From positions 10,728,251 through 10,792,250 of the forward strand of contig OZ037773.1 of the NCBI GenBank assembly GCA_964035545.1: a stretch of 64,000 bases of DNA, read 5' to 3'. The position numbers and the translations under genes are program-made. The stretch comes from Bugula neritina. Lineage: Eukaryota; Bryozoa; Gymnolaemata; Cheilostomatida; Bugulidae. Shown piece after piece: positions 15,540 to 27,241 of this stretch. The notes below the pieces were generated by a model. That model was not told the DNA's origin and did no database searches. It saw nothing but the letters and a program-made list of their open reading frames with translations. Each line of letters opens with the position of its first letter. Position 1 is the first letter of the stretch.

Positions 15540-17470
15540 ATACAATATATACACTCTCTATACGATATATACACTTTCTATACAATATATACACTTTCTA
15601 TACAATATATACACTTTCTATACAATATATACACTTTCTATACAATATATACACTTTCTATACAATATATACACTTTCTATACAATATTTACACTTTCTA
15701 TACAATATATACCCTTTCTACACAATATATATACACTTTCTATGCAATATATACACTTTCTATACAACATATACACTTTCTTTACAATATATACACTTTC
15801 TATACAATATATACACTTTCTATATAATATATACACTTTCTGCTATACAATATATACACTTTCTTCTATACAATATATACACTTTCTGCTATACAATATA
15901 TACACCTTCTTCTATACAATATATACACTTTCTATACAATATATACACTTTCTATACAATATATACACTTTCTATACAATATATACACTTTCTATACAAT
16001 ATATTATACACTTTCTATACAATATATTATACACTTTCTATACAATATATACCCTTTCTACACAATATATACTCTTTCTATACAATATATACTCTTTCTA
16101 TACAATATATACACTTTCTATATAATATATACACTTTCTGCTATACAATATATACACTTTCTGCTATACAATATATACACCTTCTTCTATACAATATATA
16201 CACTTTCTATACAATATATACACTTTCTATACAATATATACACTTTCTATACAATATATACCCTTTCTACACAATATATATACACTTTCTATACAATATA
16301 TACACTTTCTATACAACATATACACTTTCTTTACAATATATACACTTTCTATATAATATATACACTTTCTGCTATACAATATATACACTTTCTTCTATAC
16401 AATATATACACTTTCTGCTATACAATATATACACCTTCTTCTATACAATATATACACTTTCTATACAATATATACACTTTCTATACAATATATACACTTT
16501 CTATACAATATATACACTTTCTATACAATATATTATACACTTTCTATACAATATATTATACACTTTCTATACAATATATACCCTTTCTACACAATATATA
16601 CTCTTTCTATACAATATATACTCTTTCTATACAATATATACACTTTCTATATAATATATACACTTTCTGCTATACAATATATACACTTTCTGCTATACAA
16701 TATATACACCTTCTTCTATACAATATATACACTTTCTATACAATATATACACTTTCTATACAATATATACACTTTCTATACAATATATACCCTTTCTACA
16801 CAATATATATACACTTTCTATACAATATATACACTTTCTATACAACATATACACTTTCTTTACAATATATACACTTTCTATACAATATATACACTTTCTA
16901 TATAATATATACACTTTCTGCTATACAATATATACACTTTCTTCTATACAATATATACACTTTCTGCTATACAATATATACACCTTCTTCTATACAATAT
17001 ATACACTTTCTATACAATATATACACTTTCTATACAATATATACACTTTCTATACAATATATACACTTTCTATACAATATATTATACACTTTCTATACAA
17101 TATATTATACACTTTCTATACAATATATACCCTTTCTACACAATATATACTCTTTCTATACAATATATACTCTTTCTATACAATATATACACTTTCTATA
17201 TAATATATACACTTTCTGCTATACAATATATACACTTTCTTCTATACAATATATACACTTCCTATATAATATATACACTTTCTGCTATACAATATATACA
17301 CTTTCTTCTATACAATATATACACTTTCTGCTATACAATATATACACCTTCTTCTATACAATATATACACTTTCTATACAATATATACACTTTCTATACA
17401 AAATATGCACTTTCTATACAAGATATACACTTTCTATACAATATATACACTTTCTATACAATATATACAC
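15540..17470. repeat. 20-bp TATACAATATATACACTTTC array between two genes
   Basis: Nearly 100 copies, with variants carrying GCTA or TCTA inserts and ACCCTTTCTAC. Blocks recur with a spacing of about 0.53-0.55 kb (the CCCTTTCTACACAATATATA landmark at about 15712, 16261 and 16790), showing higher-order duplication. It lies between the fucosidase stop and the LAPTM4-like start. 15399-15539 and 17471-17670 show no gene. Confidence 0.92.
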
Positions 17471-17670
17471 TTTCTATACAACGTATTTTATGAACAAAAC
17501 CATGTGTAGAGCTTATTGCCGCAATAGCTTTCGGTTTTCAATCAAGTTGCTGGCATTTCAGCATTTTTGACAATAACTGGAGCTTTATAGTAGAGTTGGT
17601 AGTATTGAATCTCTACTAAGTGTAACTTGAGAGTTGTGAGAGAGTTGGTAGTATAAACACACTCGTTAAG

Positions 17671-20600
17671 ATGGGACAGAAGTTGACATATCGAAGAGAC
17701 TTCAATGCTGGCAGTCTTGTAGGCAACTCTGTAGACATATATGGTGGCAGTTACCTCTGTCTACCTTGCCGGTGCACCACCAGAACTGGTGTCTACGTCT
17801 CAACCATCATCTCTCTGGTAATATTCCACTTTAACTCTGCTTCAAGTCTGTATAATAGAGATATATTACATGTATGCTGTATAGTAGAGATATATTACAA
17901 CTGTATGCTGTATAGTAGAGAGATATTACAACATGTATGCTGTATAGTAGAGATATATTGCAACTGTATGCTGTATAATAGAGATATATTACAACATGTA
18001 TGCTGTATAGTAGAGATATATTACAACATGTATGCTGTATAGTAGATATATATTACAACTGTATGCTGTATAATAGAGATATATTACAACTGTATGCTGT
18101 ATAGTAGAGATATATTGCAACTGTATGCTGTATAATAGAGAGATATTACAACTGTATGCTGTATAATGGAGATATATTACAACTGTATGCTGTATAATGG
18201 AGATATATTACAACTGTATGCTGTATAATGGAGATATATTACAACTGTATACTGTATAACTTAGGTCTGGGGTATCACAGCCATTATACTGGATTTGACG
18301 AAGATTGGTGAGTGAATGTTTACATATATATAAGTCGATCTTAGGTAATGGTTTTAAATACTGTGTGCTTCTACCAGACTGACCTGTCTGATGTTAAAGT
18401 ATGTATCACACTGACCTGTATATTAAAGTATCTACCACACTGATCTGTATATTAAAGTATGTATCACACTGACCTGTATATTAAAGTATCTACCACACTG
18501 ATCTGTATATTAAAGTATGTATCACACTGACCTGTATATTAAAGTATGTACCACACTGACCTGTATGTTAAAGTATCTACCACACTGATCTGTATATTAA
18601 AGTATGTATCACACTGACCTGTATATTAAAGTATCTATCACACTGACCTGTATATTAAAGTATGTACCACACTGACCTGTATATTAAAGTATGTATCACA
18701 CTGACCTGTATATTAAAGTATGTACCAGACTGATCTGTATATTAAAGTATGTATCACACTGACCTGTATATTAAAGTATGTATCACACTGACCTGTATAT
18801 ATTAAAGTATGTACCAGACTGACCTGTATATTAAAGTGTGTACCACACTGACCTGTATATTAAAGTATGTACCACACTGACCTATATATTAAAGTATGTA
18901 CCACACTGACCTGTATATTAAAGTATGTACCACACTGACCTGTATATTAAAGTATGTATCACACTGACCTGTATATTAAAGTGTGTATCACACTCACCTG
19001 TATATTAAAGTATGTACCACACTGACCTGTATATTAAAGTATGTACCACACTGACCTGTATATTAAAGTGTGTACCACACTGACCTGTATATTAAAGTAT
19101 GTACCACACGGACCTGTATATTAAAGTATGTACCACACTGACCTGTATATTAAAGTATGTACCACACTGACCTGTATATTAAAGTATGTACCACACTGAC
19201 CTGTATATATTAAAGTATGTACCACACTGACCTGTATATATTAAAGTATGTATCACACTGACCTGTATATTAAAGTGTGTACCACACTGACCTGTATATT
19301 AAAGTATGTATCACACTGACCTGTATATTAAAGTGTGTACCACACTGACCTGTATATTAAAGTATGTATCACACTGACCTGTATATTAAAGTATGTATCA
19401 CACTGACCTATATATTAAAGTATGTACCACACTGACCTGTATATTAAAGTATGTACCACACTGACCTGTATATTAAAGTATGTATCACACTGACCTGTAT
19501 ATTAAAGTGTGTATCACACTCACCTGTATATTAAAGTATGTACCACACTGACCTGTATATTAAAGTATGTATCACACTGACCTGTATATTAAAGTGTGTA
19601 CCACACGGACCTGTATATTAAAGTATGTACCACACTGACCTGTATATTAAAGTATGTACCACACTGACGTGTATATTAAAGTATGTACCACACTGACCTG
19701 TATATTAAAGTATGTACCACACTGACCTGTATATATTAAAGTATGTATCACACTGACCTGTATATTAAAGTGTGTACCACACTGACCTGTATATTAAAGT
19801 ATGTATCACACTGACCTGTATATTAAAGTGTGTACCACACTGACCTGTATATTAAAGTATGTATCACACTGACCTGGATATTAAAGTATGTATCACACTG
19901 ACATATATATTAAAGTATGTACCACACTGACCTGTATATTAAAGTATGTACCACACTGACCTGTATATTAAAGTATGTACCACACTGACCTGTATATTAA
20001 AGTGTGTATCACACTCACCTGTATATTAAAGTATGTACCACACTGACCTGTATATTAAAGTATGTATCACACTGACCTGTATATTAAAGTGTGTACCACA
20101 CTGACCTGTATATTAAAGTATGTACCACACGGACCTGTATATTAAAGTATGTACCACACTGACCTGTATATTAAAGTATGTACCACACTGACCTGTATAT
20201 TAAAGTATGTACCACACTGACCTGTATATATTAAAGTATGTATCACACTGACCTGTATATTAAAGTGTGTATCACACTGACCTGTATATTAAAGTATGTA
20301 TCACACTGACCTGTATATTATTTGTTTTTGTAGACTACTATTACCTCTCACCAAACTTTAACCTCAAATTCTACACTATTTGGACCACAGCCGTACTTCT
20401 GGCTCTCATCACTATGAAGTACATGGTAAGCCATTTTCTATATTGATATATTGAGTTATGTACTGATACTATACACTGAGGTGACCTGATACTATACACT
20501 GAGGTGACCTGATACTATATACTGAGGTGACCTGATACTATATACTGAGGTGACCTGAGATTATATACTGAGGTGACCTGAGACTATATACTGAGGTGAC

Positions 20601-22378
20601 CTTAGACTATACACTGAGGTGACCTGAGACTCTATACTGAGTTGACCTGATACTATATACTGAGGTGACCTGAGACTATATACTGAGGTGACCTGATACT
20701 ATACACTGAGGTGACCTGAGACTGTATACTGAGGTGACCTGAGACTATATAAACTGAGGTGACCTGATACTATATACTGAGGTGAGCTGAGACTATATAC
20801 TGAGGTGACCTGATACTATACACTGAGGTGACCTGAGACTATATACTGAGGTGACCTGAGACTATATACTGAGGTGACCTGAGACTATATACTGAGGTGA
20901 CCTGAGACTATACACTGAGGTGACCTGATACTATACACTGAGGTGACCTGAGACTATATACTAAGGTGACCTGATACTATGCTATGTTGCAGGAAAAGTT
21001 ATGGTGGCTCTGTATACCCTATCTTTTCTTGACCTCTGGTTACATCATCGGGCTGATAGCTGACACAATTATTTTTCTGTCTCATGGTAAATACCCTGAC
21101 TGTTCATCTATACTATATATTGTTATATATAATATTGTTCTGTATTATATTGTTATGTATTATATTGTTATGTATTATATTGTTATGTATTATATTGTTA
21201 TGTATTATATTGTTATGTATTATATTGTTATGTATTATATTGTTATGTATTGTATTGTTATGTATTATATTGTTCTGTATTATATTGTTCTGTATTATAT
21301 TGTTATGTATTATATTGTTATGTATTATATTGTTATGTATTATATTGTTATGTATTATATTGTTATGTATTATATTGTTCTGTATTATATTGTTATGTAT
21401 TATATTGTTATGCACTACATTATTATATATTATTATACATTATATTGTATTGTTATATATTTTATAGAATCGTTTGAAGTTCCAATTCATTATTTACACT
21501 TTGCCGTTAACATCCCTATGACGTTGTTTCAGGTATTTAAAAGTTATCAGTACTTACAGTACCTACAGTACATTAAATACATACAGTATACTTACAGTAT
21601 ACCTACAGTACATTAAATACTTACAGTATATTTTCAGCTCTGGACTGTGCTGCACTGCGCTTACTATGTCTATGAAATGAGATGCAATCATGTGACCACC
21701 CTCCCGGCAGCTACCGCCACTATCTCTCTCAATCGCTGCCCCAGGTGGTGTTACAACTTCTTCTTACAACACATTACTGGTGCTGCCGGTGCTTCCGGTA
21801 CAAGTGGAGATACTGGTGCTTCTCATGAGCATCAGCTTCTTAATCCTCGACCTACACCCGGTATGTAATATAGTAATATAGTGTGTAATATAGTGTGTAA
21901 TATAGTGTGTAATATAGTAATATAGTAATATAGTGTGTAATATAGTAATATAGTGCGTAATATAGTGTGTAATATAGTAATATAGTGTGTAATATAGTAA
22001 TATAGTGTGTAATATAGTAATATAGTGTGTAATATAGTAATATAGTGTGTAATATAGTAATATAGTGTGTAATACAGTAATAATATAGTGTGTAATATAG
22101 TAATATAGTGTGTAGTGTAGTGTGTAATATAGTAATATAGTGTGTAATATAGTGTGTAATATAGTGTGTAATATAGTGTGTAATATAGTAATATATGATA
22201 TATTATGATAATATTGGAGGAATGAGAGCAAGAGCAACTCACCCCCCACACGCTGTGCAAGAGGCAACCTTCTAATCATATTTCCGACGAATCAGTTGAC
22301 TCCAGACTCCTCTTCGACCAATCAGCAGTAAGTCAGAAATCTATACATGCCTCTTCTGCTGGCAATATGACGCCATAA
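17671..22378 (+). CDS. LAPTM4-like four-transmembrane protein
   Basis: Seven exons: 17671-17817, 18265-18307, 20334-20425, 20993-21086, 21468-21532, 21638-21860, 22227-22378. Phases match and give 271 aa. Four hydrophobic spans: VYVSTIISLVVWGITAIIL, FYTIWTTAVLLALITM, PYLFLTSGYIIGLIADTIIF and a fourth around HFAVNIPMTLFQLWTVLHC. The Cys-rich start CLPCRCTTRTG before span 1 resembles the CCxCxxVRTG of LAPTM4/5 lysosomal proteins, and the length and four-span layout fit. The C-terminal tail is Ser/Thr/Gly-rich and polar, but I see no PPxY motif. In animals LAPTM proteins sit in late endosomes and lysosomes and influence sorting and transport. Family assignment is moderate. The last exon boundary (AATGAG|AGCAAG) is chosen for phase and is the least certain. 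Confidence 0.6.
17845..18262. repeat. 30-31 bp array in LAPTM4-like intron 1
   Basis: About 13 copies containing GTATGCTGTATAGTAGAG and ATATATTACAA, ending at the acceptor (GTATACTGTATAACTTAG|GTC), which looks like a modified last unit. Confidence 0.9.
18390..20322. repeat. 29-bp array in LAPTM4-like intron 2
   Basis: About 66 copies of GTATGTACCACACTGACCTG plus TATATTAAA, with TATC/TACC and GTGTGT variants. It fills a 2-kb intron. Variant blocks recur, for example the CACTCACCTG variant at about 18990, 19518 and 20010, indicating higher-order duplication of about 0.5 kb. Confidence 0.93.
20455..20982. repeat. 23-bp array in LAPTM4-like intron 3
   Basis: About 23 copies of ATACACTGAGGTGACCTGA with a variable GACTAT/TACTAT segment. 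Confidence 0.9.
21110..21460. repeat. 15-bp GTTATGTATTATATT array in LAPTM4-like intron 4
   Basis: About 20 copies with GTTCTG variants. Length a multiple of three and lack of stops give long spurious frames on both strands. Confidence 0.9.
21533..21637. repeat. ACAGTA-rich partial duplication in LAPTM4-like intron 5
   Basis: The 105-bp intron holds repeated ACTTACAGTA, CCTACAGTACATTAAATAC and similar. Several internal CAG triplets resemble the real TTTTCAG acceptor. Confidence 0.6.
21861..22197. repeat. About 20-bp GTGTGTAATATAG array in LAPTM4-like intron 6
   Basis: The array starts at the donor itself (CCCG|GTATGTAATATAG) and continues as GTGTGTAATATAGTAATATA with variable AGTAATAT insertions. 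The first unit is the 5' splice site. Confidence 0.88.
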
Positions 22379-22942
22379 CTCCCAAAACCTCTCACACGCT
22401 TTGCTAATAGACCTTCTTAGGAGTTTTCATATTCAACATACACTCTATACTTGTGAGCAGAAGGTATTATATTCTATGCAAAGTTTACTTATGGTGCATA
22501 ATTTCATTTTACAGGACAATAATGAGGAGTCATCTACCCTTCTTACTTGTCTGATTCGTCACTACCAAATATTGTTATGATTTTCTCCAGTTTGATGTTC
22601 ATTAGTAAACAAACAATAAAAATTATTTCAAGGGTGAAAATGTTTTTGCTCTGTCATTATAGGAGGCTGTGTGCCAGTTACTTTCTAGTTCTGTAGTATT
22701 TATTGCAAGTTATATTTTTTGTAGTATTTGTTACATTTCACATTATATATACTTATTAAACAAACTATATTTTTACAACAATAAACTGAACAGAAATTGT
22801 ATAAGGAATTAACATGAAGTTGTGCGACTATATAACAACATATCAGAAAAATATCTCAATATAGGAAGCAGAGCTTTTCAATGATACAAAGATTTGGGTG
22901 AAATAATGACAGCCAAATGATAACAGTCAGGCAAGTGTTTAG
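22379..22942. other. 3' flank of LAPTM4-like gene; no gene
   Basis: AT-rich sequence between the two convergent stop codons, presumably both 3' UTRs. AATAAA-type motifs are present (for example AACAATAAAAATT at about 22612). No repeats or RNA genes seen. Confidence 0.5.
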
Positions 22943-25900
22943 CTACTGACTTTCCAAGAAAATGGCTTTTACTGCAGAACCATCTGAGTCTTCAAAATAA
23001 GCATCTCCTACTAGGAAGTCTGTCAAGAAGTTGTGCAGCATGAAGTCGTATTCTTCAGCTTCACTAAAGCATTCTCCTTCTTCAATGCAAACGGATGTGT
23101 AGTTGGTAACATCAGCTGCCGATTTACAGTCAATTACTCTAAGACGGTACTTCCTGTCTCTACCATCCACATTCCAAATGTGCACGAACTCTCGACCAAC
23201 TAGGGTGTCCGGACATCTTACAATCTCTGCAGCTTTATTTACCACACTCACAGGAATATCCAACTTCTGATTGATTACATTCTCTTCAAATGAACTTGGA
23301 ACTTGGGTGAACGATTTAATTGTTGAAGACAACAACCGTCTCTTTTTGTCAATCTGGGACTGCAGTTTTACTTGAATTCTCTCACCAATTTCTTCTGAAA
23401 CTTGCGTCGCTCGGCATTTAGATGTACTTTGGAGTGTCCTTGAAGCTTTAATTGAGTTATATATGGATCCACTTTCAAAAGTATCCAACCATTCAAAGGT
23501 TTTATTAGTCGCAAAGGCTACTTTAGCCGACAAATGTGCAGCAGTTGAATTTTGTGAATTACGACACAAATTATCAGTCATACCTAAAACACTTTCTGCA
23601 ATCATGTTGTCTGATGGGGCATTAGTAGCAAGAACAACTCTTTCAGGAGGAAGTTCGTACAGTTCCCCTCCTTGAAGGTACCGTGTTAGTTGTCTGACCA
23701 TTACTTGCTCAAATGACTTGGCTGTTTGAGAGGCCAGAGAGAGTAAAGCATGATCTGGTTCAACAGCATTGAGGTGTAAAGCTACAGGGTCTTCAGAATT
23801 GGTAATGTTGAAACAGTTAAAATCTTTACTCCACAAAAGTTCAGGTTCTTGTACAAGTTTCTGGACGTTCTTATAGGCCTGGTTTAGTATTCGACTGCTT
23901 TCAAGGTTGGAGACATTTTCTTTCCGGTACAAGCATGTCATCCATGGCCCTGTTAACCGTTTCCCAAAAAGTCCTCCAATGAGCAGCTCTTGTCTTACAA
24001 CATCTGACTGCAAAGCTGATAGAATACCTTTAGAAATTTCCTTTTCAGACACATCAGAGAAATACATTATAAGTAATTTCAGCAGATAGTAAATGTTGCC
24101 GCAAAGAGCAAATAGAACGTGAAATCTATTGCCAACGTATCGCATTATAAGCCTATGATCTTCCTTTTGATGATCAAAGAATGCTTTAAATTTATTTGGT
24201 TCACCTGAAGAATTTTTTCGTTTCATCTTTGATATATTTATGATGAGTTTCAGCAAGACCGACTCATTTCCAGGAAGGGTGGAGGAGACATTTTGCTTTA
24301 ATTCATAAGATTTTGCCAACTTTCTATACTCTATAGAAAGGCTGTCCAATGGATGTATATTGCAATTCAGTTCCATTAAGGAGTGGCCCACATATTGTTC
24401 CAGTTTTGCTGTAACACAACTATTTACAGCAGCTCGATCACTCAAAGTTGAAGTGATGTTTTCTTTGACTTTGCTCAGCACCTCCAGCCTGTCACAGTTG
24501 GTATTAAAACTGCAGTAACAGTCCACCGCATTTTCTAAAGCTGAGATGATGTGCTCTGAATAATCTGATGCTTGACTACCAGCTACAACAGTGACATCAA
24601 GGACAAAGTGTCCGGAGTCTGTATTAACATGAACTTCGTTCAGATGTTTCCATTTTACTGTTGTAGCATCCCATGCTAGATTCACAAAGGTAGAATTTAG
24701 AATTGCCTCAACAGTTTGAACCATAGAAAGAAGACGCATCTCAGCTATCATGTTCAAGACCGAAGTCACCGAAGGCATGGATGAGAAAGATATGTCAAAC
24801 AGCAATAAAGAGATTTCCTCAATCAAACTTGAAATAAACCTGGTTGGTACCCGGTGACGAGCGCATAGATAAACAGCTTTACGGATTTTTTCTTGGTACT
24901 TGCCGCTTTCTTTTGTCTCTACTACTGCGTTTGTCTTTGAGTTTTTTGAGATTTCTTGCAGTCGTAGAGCTTCTTGCAATTCATCCATTGCCACTTCTTG
25001 ATCTTGAAGCTCCAATTTGAGAGCAGAATTTTGCTTTTTGAGTTTAGAAATTTGTTGTATGTATGCAAGCTCTATAGCTCTGTTGGTAGCCACAGCTTGC
25101 TGAGTTTTACTGTTGCTATGGACAACCTGAATAAGCTGTTTCTTTGTTTCAGCCAATTTTTGTCTAAGAGGTAAGTTCCTATTTTCAGCTCTTCTCATCT
25201 TACTGTAAACTCTTTTGTACATTTTCTTCTGTTTGTTACAAGCTTTTCGTGCTTTTTCCAATTTAATTTCGATTTTAGCCTTTTCAGACACTAGACTTAA
25301 GTTCTGTTTAATCAATTTGCTTGTCTTCAGCTGAATGTACTTGTACTTGAAGTTAAGCTGATTTAATTGATTTGATAAGTTTGTAGAGTGTTTGCTAGAC
25401 TTTGACTTTAGCTGGGAATCCTTAGCTGACAGTTTTGAGTGTTGAGGTTCTGCAGGTTGGGTATTCGCAAGTGTTGGGGATTGTCTTGGCAACTTCGTCT
25501 TTGTTGATGGTCCGCGGGCTACAGGCTGCTTCAGTGTCGATGGTCCGCGGGCTACAGGCTGCTTCAGTGTTGATGGTCCAGCTACTGGCTGATTCAGTGT
25601 TGATGGTCCGGCTACTGGCTGATTCAGTGTTGATGGTCCGGCTACAGGCTGCTTCAGTGTTGATGGTCCGGCTACTGGCTGATTAGTTTCTACTGGCTGT
25701 AGCTTCAGGTATTTTGATGGCTGTATATTCAGCTGTGTTTGGTATTGTAATGGCTGTATATTTAGTTGTGTTTGGTATTGTAATGGCTGTACATTTAACT
25801 GTGTTTGGTATTGTAATGGTTGTAGCTTCAGGTATTGTAATGGCTGTACATTCAGCTGTGTTTGGTATTGTAACGGCTGTACATTCAGCTGTGTTTGGCT

Positions 25901-26737
25901 TTTTGGTGACTCTACGTTTAGCTCTGATCGACTTTGTGGTTGCTCTGCGCTCAGCTGTGGTTGACTTTGCAGTGACTGTCTGCTCAGTTGTGGTTGACTT
26001 TGCAATGACTGTCTGCTCAGCTGTGGTTGACTTTGCAATGACTCTCTGCTCAGCTGTGGTTGACTTTGCAATGACTGTCTGCTCAGCTGTGGTTGACTTT
26101 GCAATGACTGTCTGCTCAGCTGTGGTTGACTTTGCAATGACTGTCTGCTCAGCTGTGGTTGACTTTGCAATGACTGTCTGCTCAGCTGTGGTTGACTTTG
26201 CGATGACTGTCTGCTCAGCTGTGGTTGACTTTGCAATGACTGTCTGCTCAGCTGTGGTTGACTTTGCAATGACTGTCTGCTCAGCTGTGGTTTACTTTGC
26301 AATGACTGTCTGCTCAGCTGTGGTTGACTTTGCAATGACTGTCTGCTCAGCTGTGGTTGACCTTGCAATGACTGTCTGCTCAGCTGTGGTTGACTTGCCT
26401 GCCGATCAGGAAAATCAAACAAAGTCAAATCTACTAGTTCTATATCTAAAAATGCAATCATTTGAACTCTGATATGCCGCCTTTTTACAGATTTGTTTTT
26501 CTTTTGGTATTCTTGCCAAATCTCCTCAATGTCAGACTCTATCAATCTACTGCTAAACTTTTCTGGAAGGGTCATGAATACGTGCTTCACCTTCTCCGCA
26601 ATTGGCTGGCCGTGTCGCAGTTGTTTCAACATGACCACAATATGACCATGTTTTAAGCACTTTAGTGTAGTCAGTGAGTTTAGCTCTTCACCAAAAGAGT
26701 TTAGTATCTCTAAGTAGTCCATCATATAAAAAGTCAC
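22943..26737 (-). CDS. Transposase-like protein, minus-strand copy (1264 aa)
   Basis: Intronless. N-terminal segment (LKCLKHGHIVVMLKQL) shared with the neighbouring plus-strand copy. Next come three runs of tandem peptide repeats (SQPQLSRQSLQ, QYQTQLNVQPL and QPVAGPSTLN types), then a basic coiled coil (KAKIEIKLEKARKACNKQKK). The C-terminal 600 residues carry AWDATT (Asp690), SDRAAVN, LNCNIHPLDS and NMIAESVLG followed by ATNKTFEWL. The D...D...E order suggests an RNase H-like transposase. It resembles, from memory, a widespread but poorly named family of repeated ORFs in cnidarians, fish and lancelets with LNCxxHPLDS and NKTxEWL motifs. Intact frame, no introns and a sister copy beside it support transposon origin; it could also be domesticated. 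No terminal repeats were identified. Confidence 0.7.
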   Translation of the reverse strand: MTFYMMDYLEILNSFGEELNSLTTLKCLKHGHIVVMLKQLRHGQPIAEKVKHVFMTLPEKFSSRLIESDIEEIWQEYQKKNKSVKRRHIRVQMIAFLDIELVDLTLFDFPDRQASQPQLSRQSLQGQPQLSRQSLQSQPQLSRQSLQSKPQLSRQSLQSQPQLSRQSLQSQPQLSRQSSQSQPQLSRQSLQSQPQLSRQSLQSQPQLSRQSLQSQPQLSRQSLQSQPQLSRESLQSQPQLSRQSLQSQPQLSRQSLQSQPQLSAEQPQSRSELNVESPKSQTQLNVQPLQYQTQLNVQPLQYLKLQPLQYQTQLNVQPLQYQTQLNIQPLQYQTQLNIQPSKYLKLQPVETNQPVAGPSTLKQPVAGPSTLNQPVAGPSTLNQPVAGPSTLKQPVARGPSTLKQPVARGPSTKTKLPRQSPTLANTQPAEPQHSKLSAKDSQLKSKSSKHSTNLSNQLNQLNFKYKYIQLKTSKLIKQNLSLVSEKAKIEIKLEKARKACNKQKKMYKRVYSKMRRAENRNLPLRQKLAETKKQLIQVVHSNSKTQQAVATNRAIELAYIQQISKLKKQNSALKLELQDQEVAMDELQEALRLQEISKNSKTNAVVETKESGKYQEKIRKAVYLCARHRVPTRFISSLIEEISLLLFDISFSSMPSVTSVLNMIAEMRLLSMVQTVEAILNSTFVNLAWDATTVKWKHLNEVHVNTDSGHFVLDVTVVAGSQASDYSEHIISALENAVDCYCSFNTNCDRLEVLSKVKENITSTLSDRAAVNSCVTAKLEQYVGHSLMELNCNIHPLDSLSIEYRKLAKSYELKQNVSSTLPGNESVLLKLIINISKMKRKNSSGEPNKFKAFFDHQKEDHRLIMRYVGNRFHVLFALCGNIYYLLKLLIMYFSDVSEKEISKGILSALQSDVVRQELLIGGLFGKRLTGPWMTCLYRKENVSNLESSRILNQAYKNVQKLVQEPELLWSKDFNCFNITNSEDPVALHLNAVEPDHALLSLASQTAKSFEQVMVRQLTRYLQGGELYELPPERVVLATNAPSDNMIAESVLGMTDNLCRNSQNSTAAHLSAKVAFATNKTFEWLDTFESGSIYNSIKASRTLQSTSKCRATQVSEEIGERIQVKLQSQIDKKRRLLSSTIKSFTQVPSSFEENVINQKLDIPVSVVNKAAEIVRCPDTLVGREFVHIWNVDGRDRKYRLRVIDCKSAADVTNYTSVCIEEGECFSEAEEYDFMLHNFLTDFLVGDAYFEDSDGSAVKAIFLESQ
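22972..24754 (-). repeat. Inverted-repeat arm A (about 1.78 kb)
   Basis: This block is nearly identical, in inverse orientation, to 28176-29959. It starts sharply at AACATGATAGCTGAGATG on the coding strand and ends at GGTTCTGCAG. Outside it the two genes are clearly diverged. Confidence 0.92.
25500..26395 (-). repeat. Coding minisatellites inside the minus-strand transposase-like gene
   Basis: Three in-frame arrays on the coding strand. A 33-bp unit coding SQPQLSRQSLQ has about 13 copies (about 25950-26395). A 33-bp unit coding QYQTQLNVQPL runs about 25705-25905. A 30-33 bp unit coding QPVAGPSTLN/K has about six copies (about 25500-25690). None occurs in the plus-strand paralogue. Confidence 0.92.
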
Positions 26738-27241
26738 AAAGCAGCAGAAAAAGCGCCGTTTTTCATCATATTATTTTAGCTAAAAAACAAATAAAATAAT
26801 TAGACTTTTCAATGCCAGTGACCATATAATTAGAGTTAATAACTGAATGAAGGTTGAAAAATTTACTAAAGCAATTTTCTGAGCACACTCAAATCCAACT
26901 AGAGGGTTTTCAATTTAATTAAACAATTTAGTTCACCTGTTGTATCCTAGAAGTAATCGTTTATAGAGACATGCACAGCTTTTGTTATGATGATCATCAT
27001 GTGTTATTCAAACTCTAGCTAGTCTATCAATGAATGATATAACTGCAGGTTATTGTAATTATAACCACGCCTATAGGTTGCCTATTGTTGATATGATATG
27101 ACTGTACTATTGTGACTGTAATAAGCCAAGACTTATCTCTTCAGCTGTAAACATTGGTGTGCTTGTAATGTGTTGCGGTTTGTGAAAGGAGCTAATTGCA
27201 GGACTAAGTAGACTGAAAGCATATTTGATTTCTCTGTTTTC
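26738..27241. other. Divergent spacer between the two transposase-like genes
   Basis: 504 bp separating two head-to-head start codons, presumably both 5' UTRs and promoters. AT-rich. No TATA box or inverted termini could be fixed with confidence. Confidence 0.4.

Noticed and set aside
15460-16654. Frames of 220-370 codons with YTLSIQYIHFL repeats
   Set aside because: Pure translation of the 20-bp intergenic array; no coding signature.
18390-20322. CRISPR-like regular repeats
   Set aside because: Repeats are contiguous with no spacers, and the setting is an animal intron.
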